From contig NZ_BDBR01000018.1 of the NCBI RefSeq assembly GCF_001613085.1, positions 1 through 64,000 of the forward strand: DNA of 64,000 nt, in the 5' to 3' direction. The notes beneath the pieces were generated by a model. That model saw nothing but the letters and a program-made list of their open reading frames with translations. It was not told the origin of the DNA and searched no databases. Shown in pieces: positions 58,607 to 64,000 of this stretch. Position numbers and translations under genes: made by a program. The first letter of the stretch is position 1; every line of letters starts with the position of its first letter. The stretch is from Nocardia salmonicida NBRC 13393. Lineage in GTDB: Bacteria; Actinomycetota; Actinomycetes; Mycobacteriales; Mycobacteriaceae.

Positions 58607-59965
58607 ATGACGACGGTTGAGGATTTCGATCGGCAGGCGGCGGAGATCGGTAAAGCGGCGCGGAAGCGGGTTCCTCGTAGCGCGTTGGGGGAGTGGAAAC
58701 CGGCGCCGGGGCGGGAGGACCCGGTGGCGATTCTGTTGAAACAGAACGAGAGCCGGGTGCCGTCGCTGGTGCCGATCCGGATGGCGCGAATGGCGGTGTC
58801 GCCGTTCACCTTTCTGCGGGGTGCCGCGGCGGTCCTGGCCAGTGACCTGGGGAGCGGTCCGGATACGGGGCTCATCACGCAACTGTGCGGCGACGCGCAT
58901 CTGTCGAACTTCGGGCTCTTCGGCACTCCTGAACGCAATCTCGTGTTCGATGTGAACGACTTCGACGAGACGCTGCCCGGCCCGTTCGAGTGGGACGTCA
59001 AACGCCTGGTCGCCAGTGTCGCGGTCGCGGCGCTCAACAACGGCTGTTCCGATGAGGACGCGGCATCGGCGGCGGAGGCGACCGCCCGCGGCTATCGCGA
59101 GGGCATCGAGGCGATGACAGAGCAGGACAGTCTGGAGATCTGGTACGACCGGGTCGACTCCGACAAGGTTCTCGAGCTGGTCCAGAAGAAGAGGGGCCGC
59201 AAGCTGGCTGAGAAGACGATCGCCTCGGCCAAGAAGCGCACCAGTCTGCAAGCACTGGACAAACTCACCGAACCCGATGCCGACGGCATTCCGCGGATCA
59301 AGGATCAGCCGCCGCTGCTGGTACCCATCACCTCCCCCGACGCGGCGACCGTGAAGTCGCTGTTCGCCGAATACCGGCGCACGCTGCCCGACCACATGCG
59401 CGTGCTGCTCAACCGCTACGCCTTCGTCGAGGCCGCCGTGAAGGTCGTCGGGGTCGGCAGCGTAGGTACCCGATGCTTCGTCGCGCTGCTGATGGACAAG
59501 GAGTCCGGCACTCCGCTGTTCCTGCAATTGAAGGAGGCCGACATCTCGGTGCTGGCGCCGTATCAGAAGGCGAGCCGATACAAGCACCAGGGACATCGTG
59601 TCGTCGCCGGTCAGCGCTTGATGCAGGCGTCGAGCGATATCTTCCTCGGCTGGGCCACCGGCCCCGCGGGCGTGCACTACTACTGGCGTCAGTTCCGCGA
59701 CATGAAGGGCTCCGTCGAGATCGACAATCTCACCCACGGGCAACTGGCCAACTACGGCGCCGCCTGCGGCGGCGTGCTGGCCCGCGCCCACTGCCGCTCC
59801 GGCGATCCGCTGGCGATCGACGCCTATATCGGCGGCAGCGAGAAGTTCGACACGGCTCTGAGCGATTTCGCCATGTCGTATTCGGATCAGACGATGGCCG
59901 ATTATCGCCTGCTGATGGCCGCGATCAAGGACGGTCAGGTGGAAGTCGCCGCCAACCCGTACTGA
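58607..59965 (+). CDS. DUF2252 family (kinase-like fold) protein
   Basis: A 452-residue protein. Family motifs are VPIRMARMAVSPFTFLRGAA, then LCGDAHLSNFGLFGTPERNL and VFDVNDFDETLPGPFEWDVK, which resemble the catalytic HxxN and DxD loops of aminoglycoside-phosphotransferase-like kinases, and a late VVAGQRLMQASSDIFLGWAT. The substrate is unknown. The ATG is 58607 without a strong ribosome-binding site. Its 3' end overlaps the convergent membrane gene by 31 bp. Confidence 0.87.
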   Translation: MTTVEDFDRQAAEIGKAARKRVPRSALGEWKPAPGREDPVAILLKQNESRVPSLVPIRMARMAVSPFTFLRGAAAVLASDLGSGPDTGLITQLCGDAHLSNFGLFGTPERNLVFDVNDFDETLPGPFEWDVKRLVASVAVAALNNGCSDEDAASAAEATARGYREGIEAMTEQDSLEIWYDRVDSDKVLELVQKKRGRKLAEKTIASAKKRTSLQALDKLTEPDADGIPRIKDQPPLLVPITSPDAATVKSLFAEYRRTLPDHMRVLLNRYAFVEAAVKVVGVGSVGTRCFVALLMDKESGTPLFLQLKEADISVLAPYQKASRYKHQGHRVVAGQRLMQASSDIFLGWATGPAGVHYYWRQFRDMKGSVEIDNLTHGQLANYGAACGGVLARAHCRSGDPLAIDAYIGGSEKFDTALSDFAMSYSDQTMADYRLLMAAIKDGQVEVAANPY

Positions 59966-60597
59966 TCGGCCTTTGTCGGAGCCGACCGATACAGCGCGAT
60001 GCCGATCGCGAACAACCACAGCATGGTGAGCCCGCCGACGGTCGCCGTGGTGCCCCACCCGTTGGCCGCATAGAAGTCGGCTGGTGTGTTTCCGAAGAAC
60101 AGCGACGGCACGAACGCGAAGTTCACCGCCGCGAGCGCCCAGCTGGTCACGATGCACCAGCGGGGTAGTAGCCGCGCGGCGGCGATGGCGAAGGCCACGA
60201 GGAACAGTCCTTCCAGCAGGCGTGAGACGGTCCCGTACAGGATGTAGGTACCGGTGACGGTGATCGTGGGGTCGATCGGTTCGGGCGCCGCGATCACCGC
60301 ACCGACCTCGAGGCCGGTCGACACGAGGACGACGGTGAGCCAGGCGGTTCCGGCCGCCGCGGCCAGCGACCCGAACCATGCGCGTTCCGGGTCGCGGTGT
60401 CGCACCACAGCGGCTAGCCCGCTCATGAACACCACGAACAGCGTGACGCCGATCAATCCGAGCAGGCATCGGGTGAGCACATTCGCGTCCGGCGGTGCGC
60501 CCGAGTACAGGAAGTACAGCGGTAGTTCGATCAGCGTGCATGCGGCTCCAGCGAAGGCGGCTGCTCCGGTGATGCGCTGAATCTGGTTGATGTCCAC
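59935..60597 (-). CDS. Integral membrane protein, unknown family
   Basis: A 220-residue protein starting at GTG 60597 (GAGGGG eight bases upstream) with six predicted helices (ITGAAAFAGAACTLIELPLY, LLGLIGVTLFVVFMSGLAAV, WLTVVLVSTGLEVGAVIA, LLEGLFLVAFAIAAARLL, CIVTSWALAAVNFAFVPSLF, TVGGLTMLWLFAIGIALY). It resembles DUF4386-type proteins, without certainty. It is divergent from a TetR gene across an AT-rich palindrome and is the likely target of that repressor. Confidence 0.72.
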   Translation of the reverse strand: MDINQIQRITGAAAFAGAACTLIELPLYFLYSGAPPDANVLTRCLLGLIGVTLFVVFMSGLAAVVRHRDPERAWFGSLAAAAGTAWLTVVLVSTGLEVGAVIAAPEPIDPTITVTGTYILYGTVSRLLEGLFLVAFAIAAARLLPRWCIVTSWALAAVNFAFVPSLFFGNTPADFYAANGWGTTATVGGLTMLWLFAIGIALYRSAPTKADQYGLAATST

Positions 60598-60621
60598 AGT
60601 TTTCGCCCCTCGCCCCAAATT

Positions 60622-60638
60622 AGTATAAGACTTAAACT
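60622..60638. promoter_or_regulatory. TetR-type operator in divergent promoter
   Basis: AGTATAAG-A-CTTAAACT is a 17-bp palindrome with one mismatch per arm pair, in an unusually AT-rich 30-bp patch between the membrane gene and the TetR gene. TATAAG and TATAAC within it could be -10 boxes. It is a candidate site for the adjacent repressor. Confidence 0.6.
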
Positions 60639-60685
60639 ATAACCCCTATGTTAAGTTGTGGAAACCCCGAACGAATGAGGAGACG

Positions 60686-61411
60686 GTGACCAGCAAGCAG
60701 CCCGGTCCGGCTCGACCGCGCGTCGGACGTCCGGCCGAACTGGACGCGGATCGCATCGTCGCAACGGCCATCGCGCTCGCTGATCGCGAAGGTCTGCGCG
60801 CCGCTTCGCTGACGAAAGTGGCTGCCGCACTGGATGTCACGCCGATGTCGCTCTACCGCCACATCGGCTCGAAAGGCGGCCTCACCGACTTGATGGCCGA
60901 CACTGCCTTCGGCCCGCCGCCCGTCATCGGCCCGGCCTGGCGCCCCGCGCTGCGCGAGTGGGCGACCGGTCAGCGAACAGTGTTCGCCCGCCACCCGTGG
61001 CTGACCCAGATCCCCATCACGGGCCCGCCCCGCGGTATCAACGCCCTCGCGTGGATGAATGCCGGCCTCGCCGCCTTGCGGGAGACCCGGCTGGACTGGG
61101 GCGCCAAGCTCGGGGCGATCACCGTGATCGGCGGCTACGTCCGGCAGGCGTTTGTCACCGACCGTCACATGGCCGAGCAGCGCGGCGCCGAACAGCGCAG
61201 CGAGGCTCAATCCCTCGACGCGTACCAGCGCGACGTGTCGACCCTCGACCTGTCTCACTTGCCCGAGATCGCCGCGCTCTTCGCGGATCAGGCTTTCGCC
61301 GAGGTCCCCCCGGACGAAGAGTCGGCGGCGGGCGATTTCGCCTTCGGTCTCGACCTTATCCTGGACGGCGTCGCTGCCGCGGTCGCCACGGCCGAAAAGC
61401 CGCGGTCGTAG
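60686..61411 (+). CDS. TetR/AcrR family regulator with TetR_C_1-type ligand domain
   Basis: A 241-residue regulator starting at GTG 60686 behind GAGGAG. The helix-turn-helix is ATAIALADREGLRAASLTKV, then LDVTPMSLYRHIGSKGGLTD. The C-terminal domain (WRPALREWATGQRTVFARHP, then a DFAFGLDLILDGVAAAV end) resembles the class that includes TetR itself. Divergent from the membrane protein and probably its repressor. Confidence 0.92.
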   Translation: MTSKQPGPARPRVGRPAELDADRIVATAIALADREGLRAASLTKVAAALDVTPMSLYRHIGSKGGLTDLMADTAFGPPPVIGPAWRPALREWATGQRTVFARHPWLTQIPITGPPRGINALAWMNAGLAALRETRLDWGAKLGAITVIGGYVRQAFVTDRHMAEQRGAEQRSEAQSLDAYQRDVSTLDLSHLPEIAALFADQAFAEVPPDEESAAGDFAFGLDLILDGVAAAVATAEKPRS

Positions 61412-61465
61412 TCACCGGGACTCGCGTCGCCGCCGCGTCGGCTGCAGTGGATACACTCATTACCG

Positions 61466-62350
61466 ATGAGTAACTTCTTTTCCTCGGTGGACCAGGTGAC
61501 CGACAGGCTGACAGCCGCCGGTTACCTGCCGTCCCTCGATATCGCGACCGCGGTCTTCCTCGCCGACCGCCTCGGCAAACCCTTGCTGATCGAGGGACCG
61601 GCGGGCGTCGGTAAGACCGAGCTCGCCAAGGCTGTCGCCGCCGCGGTGCGCGCCGAGCTCATCCGTCTGCAGTGCTACGAGGGCGTGGACGAGGCCCGCG
61701 CCCTGTACGAGTGGAACCACGCCAAGCAGCTGCTCCGGATCACCGCCACCTCCGGTGAGGACTGGGACAGCACCCGCGACCACGTCTTCACCGAGGAATT
61801 CCTGCTCGCCCGTCCGCTGCTGGCAGCCATCCGCAACCCCGATCCCACGGTCCTGCTCATCGACGAACTCGACAAGGCCGACGTGGAGCTCGAGGGTCTG
61901 CTGCTGGAAGTCCTCGGCGACTTCCAGGTGAGCATTCCCGAACTCGGCACCGTCACCGCCGTCCGCAAGCCGTTCGTCATCCTCACCTCCAACGCCCACC
62001 GCGACCTGTCCGAAGCGCTGAAGCGTCGCTGTCTGTATCTCCATATCGACTATCCGACAGCGGAATTGGAGAAGGCGATCGTCGCGCTCAAAGTTCCCGA
62101 GCTCGACGCCGCGCTGGCCGAACCGGTGGTGGCGACGGTGAGCGCGCTCCGGCAGCTCTCCCTGCGCAAGGCGCCCTCGATCGCCGAAACCGTCGACTGG
62201 GCAAGGACTTTGGTCGCGTTGGGAACGCGGACACTGACCGGCGGTGTGGTCCGCTCGACGCTCGGGGTGCTGCTGAAGTACCAGTCGGACCATCGCATCG
62301 CCATCGATCGGCTCGGTCTCGACGACCAGGCGGACGGCAGCGTGCGGTGA
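61466..62350 (+). CDS. MoxR-family AAA ATPase
   Basis: A 294-residue ATPase. Walker A is IEGPAGVGKTELAKAVA, Walker B TVLLIDELDKADVELEG, sensor 1 ILTSNAHRDLSEALKRRC with the arginine finger. This is the CoxD/MoxR branch that remodels or matures metalloenzymes with a VWA partner. Its stop overlaps the start of that partner (TGATG), giving a coupled pair. No molybdenum hydroxylase gene is visible within the window. Confidence 0.94.
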   Translation: MSNFFSSVDQVTDRLTAAGYLPSLDIATAVFLADRLGKPLLIEGPAGVGKTELAKAVAAAVRAELIRLQCYEGVDEARALYEWNHAKQLLRITATSGEDWDSTRDHVFTEEFLLARPLLAAIRNPDPTVLLIDELDKADVELEGLLLEVLGDFQVSIPELGTVTAVRKPFVILTSNAHRDLSEALKRRCLYLHIDYPTAELEKAIVALKVPELDAALAEPVVATVSALRQLSLRKAPSIAETVDWARTLVALGTRTLTGGVVRSTLGVLLKYQSDHRIAIDRLGLDDQADGSVR

Positions 62351-63723
62351 TGAGCCCTTCGCGCATCGTTCCCACGAGCGCTCGGCTCGTCGATTTCGTC
62401 ACCCTGCTGCGCGAGCACAACATTCACGCGGGTCCCAGCGAAACCATCGACGCGGCAGCCGCGATCGTAGCCCTCGGTGACGCCGACCCCCGCGTCCTGC
62501 GCGCGGGCCTGGCCGCCTGCCTGCTCCGCCGCAACGGCCAACGCAAAGTCTTCGACCAACTCTTCGACCTGTACTTCCTCGGCGTCTCGCTGCCGCCCGC
62601 GCGCCCGAGCGAGAACGCAGAAGACCTGCGCGAACGTCTGCTCGCCACCCTCGTCCAGGGTGAGGACACCGCCGAACTGGCCCGCGAAGCACTCGACACC
62701 TTCGGCGCCTACGGCGGTGCGGGGGAGAGCGCGGGCCGGGTCACCCAGGCCTCCGGTGCGGGCTGGTCCTCATACCTGACCATGAAATCGCTACGCCCGG
62801 ATGAGATCTCCGAGCAGCTCGCTCAAACCATGGGTGGTACAGGGCAGTTCGACACGGCGGTGCGCACCATCGAGGCCCGTCGCCGCGTCGACCGGTTCCG
62901 TACCGATGTGCAAACCGAGGCGCGCCTGCGCTCGGCCGAATTGCGCGGCACCGACTACATCGCCCGCCGCGGCGTCGAGAACTCCGCGGACCGCACGGAT
63001 TTCCTCGGTGCCCGCGAACAGGACCTCGCCGAGATGCGTCGCCTCGTGCACCCACTGGCCCGCAAACTCGCCACCCGACTGGCGGCGCGCCGCAAGAAGG
63101 CGGTCCGCGGCCAGATCGATCTGCGCCGCACCCTGCGTCGTTCCATGGCCACCGGTGGTGTCCCGGTCGATCCGGTACTGCGCGCCCGCAAACGCGGCCG
63201 CCCCGATCTCGTTGTGCTGGCAGATGTTTCGGGCTCGGTCAGCGGTTTCGCCGAATTCACCCTGCAACTGGTGCAGGCCCTGCAGGACCAGTTCAGCAAG
63301 GTCCGCAGCTTCGGCTTCGTCGACACCTGCGCCGAGATCACCCAGTACTTCACCCCCGGCGAACCGCCACCGCCGGGCTTCGCGCAGAACATCGTGCGCG
63401 AAGGCGGCGTCGCCCGGTTCGGATCCAGCAACTACGGCGAGGTCCTCCAGGGTTTCGTCGACCATTACCTCGACGCGGTCGGCCCACGCACCTGCGTGCT
63501 GATCCTCGGTGATGCCCGCACCAACCGCACCGACCCGAATCTCGCCGCGCTGCAAGCGATCACCGAGCGCGCGAAGGCGGTCTACTGGCTCAACCCGGAG
63601 CCGTCGCGCTCGTGGTCGACCGGTGACTCGGCCGCCGAGGACTACACCGAGATCGTCACCATGCACGAATGTCGCAATGTCGCCCAGCTCGCCGAGGTGA
63701 TCGGCAGACTGCTGCCCGCCTGA
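62350..63723 (+). CDS. VWA domain protein, CoxE-like
   Basis: A 457-residue protein. The N-terminal CoxE-type region (SARLVDFVTLLREHNIHAGP) is followed by a VWA domain with the MIDAS motif DxSGS in LVVLADVSGSVSGFAEFTLQ and the later Asp in CVLILGDARTNRTDPN. Such proteins work with MoxR ATPases as chaperones for metal-centre assembly. The ATG 62350 overlaps the upstream stop; a GTG one codon earlier is equivalent. Confidence 0.92.
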   Translation: MSPSRIVPTSARLVDFVTLLREHNIHAGPSETIDAAAAIVALGDADPRVLRAGLAACLLRRNGQRKVFDQLFDLYFLGVSLPPARPSENAEDLRERLLATLVQGEDTAELAREALDTFGAYGGAGESAGRVTQASGAGWSSYLTMKSLRPDEISEQLAQTMGGTGQFDTAVRTIEARRRVDRFRTDVQTEARLRSAELRGTDYIARRGVENSADRTDFLGAREQDLAEMRRLVHPLARKLATRLAARRKKAVRGQIDLRRTLRRSMATGGVPVDPVLRARKRGRPDLVVLADVSGSVSGFAEFTLQLVQALQDQFSKVRSFGFVDTCAEITQYFTPGEPPPPGFAQNIVREGGVARFGSSNYGEVLQGFVDHYLDAVGPRTCVLILGDARTNRTDPNLAALQAITERAKAVYWLNPEPSRSWSTGDSAAEDYTEIVTMHECRNVAQLAEVIGRLLPA

Positions 63724-63724
63724 T

Positions 63725-63985
63725 TCAGCGGTATTTCGTGGTGCCTGCCGAGGTGCGCGAATTGCTGACCAGTTTGGCGAAGCACTCGTCGACGGGGATC
63801 GACCTGGCGTCACACCAGGCATTGGCGGAGTCGGGATCGCTGTAGGTCGTTCCGGCCAGCGTTATCCACCATCCCCGCAGGTCGAACGTGGCCCAGTCGT
63901 CGCTCCAGACCAGTCGGGCCCCGGGATACCGGTCGCGCATCCGTTGATGTTGGGCGAGGATCTCGCTGCTGGTCCAGTTCACCAT
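63725..63985 (-). CDS. Hypothetical protein, possibly extending beyond the window
   Basis: An 86-residue protein from ATG 63985 to a stop just behind the CoxE-like gene (one base apart, convergent). It has several Trp and acidic residues (RLVWSDDWATFDLRGWWITL) and two cysteines. No family is recognised. The reading frame stays open to the window edge, so an upstream start outside the window cannot be ruled out. Confidence 0.6.
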   Translation of the reverse strand: MVNWTSSEILAQHQRMRDRYPGARLVWSDDWATFDLRGWWITLAGTTYSDPDSANAWCDARSIPVDECFAKLVSNSRTSAGTTKYR

Positions 63986-64000
63986 GTGCCCGTCGACGTC

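Noticed and set aside
58547..60541. Antisense open frame of over 650 codons opposite the DUF2252 gene
   Set aside because: His/Arg-rich shadow of codon bias; it also spans the convergent membrane gene in another frame.
1..64000. tRNA, rRNA, CRISPR arrays, insertion sequences, replication origin
   Set aside because: Scanned by eye for T-loop patterns, repeat-spacer arrays and transposase motifs on both strands; none was convincing. A tRNA search program could still find something missed.

Overview
The window is about 64 kb of GC-rich DNA with dense short-spaced genes, frequent GTG/TTG starts and ATGA-type stop/start overlaps. It looks like the chromosome of a mycolic-acid actinomycete. The order iscS-mnmA-(MetE-like)-ligA-(ACT protein)-gatC-gatA ... 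pfkA ... gatB-LppZ-DoxX ... CFP6-like-ilvB-ilvN-ilvC follows, from memory, the Mycobacterium tuberculosis Rv3025c to Rv3001c segment. The extra kinases, secreted hydrolases and TetR regulators fit Nocardia or a close relative best. Genus is an inference; no rRNA or tRNA gene was found to test it.

Layout. 1-9197 is accessory: two TetR regulators, one leaderless with a tandem operator, next to a ketosteroid-dehydrogenase-like flavoprotein and a DUF2236 oxygenase-like protein; an epoxide hydrolase with a divergent WYL regulator; a SnoaL-like protein; an alpha/beta hydrolase; and an SMR exporter whose leader matches the guanidine-III riboswitch. 9198-20290 is conserved core: tRNA thiolation (iscS, mnmA), a MetE C-terminal-domain protein, DNA ligase, an ACT-domain protein and the gatCA amidotransferase genes. 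20303-40843 is a 20 kb block between gatA and pfkA, which are adjacent in M. tuberculosis as I recall it. It holds a phospholipase-A2-like secreted protein, two NarL/DesK-type two-component systems, two large membrane Ser/Thr kinases, a MacB/FtsX-type ABC exporter, two paralogous class-A-beta-lactamase-like exported proteins and an FdhF/YdeP-FdhD molybdoenzyme module. 40872-56167 returns to the core: pfkA, gatB, LppZ, DoxX, a MarR/MFS efflux pair, ilvD, a PH-domain membrane protein and ilvBNC. ilvB is preceded by a probable transcription attenuator with a leaderless, branched-chain-residue-rich leader peptide.

56057-58495 is a rearranged patch. A MenA1/MenT1-like nucleotidyltransferase toxin-antitoxin pair sits directly behind ilvC and is bracketed by a 223-bp direct repeat of the ilvC 3' end, its terminator and the first codons of the antitoxin. 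The second repeat copy runs straight into a DUF4185 gene that has lost its 5' end. 58607-64000 carries a DUF2252 kinase-like protein, a membrane protein divergent from a TetR regulator across a palindrome, and a MoxR/CoxE-type ATPase-VWA pair.

Functionally the window joins translation fidelity (GatCAB, MnmA), branched-chain amino acid synthesis, envelope sensing and signalling, and small-molecule detoxification. The strongest items for follow-up are the guanidine-III riboswitch, the ilvB attenuator and the repeat-flanked toxin-antitoxin locus.
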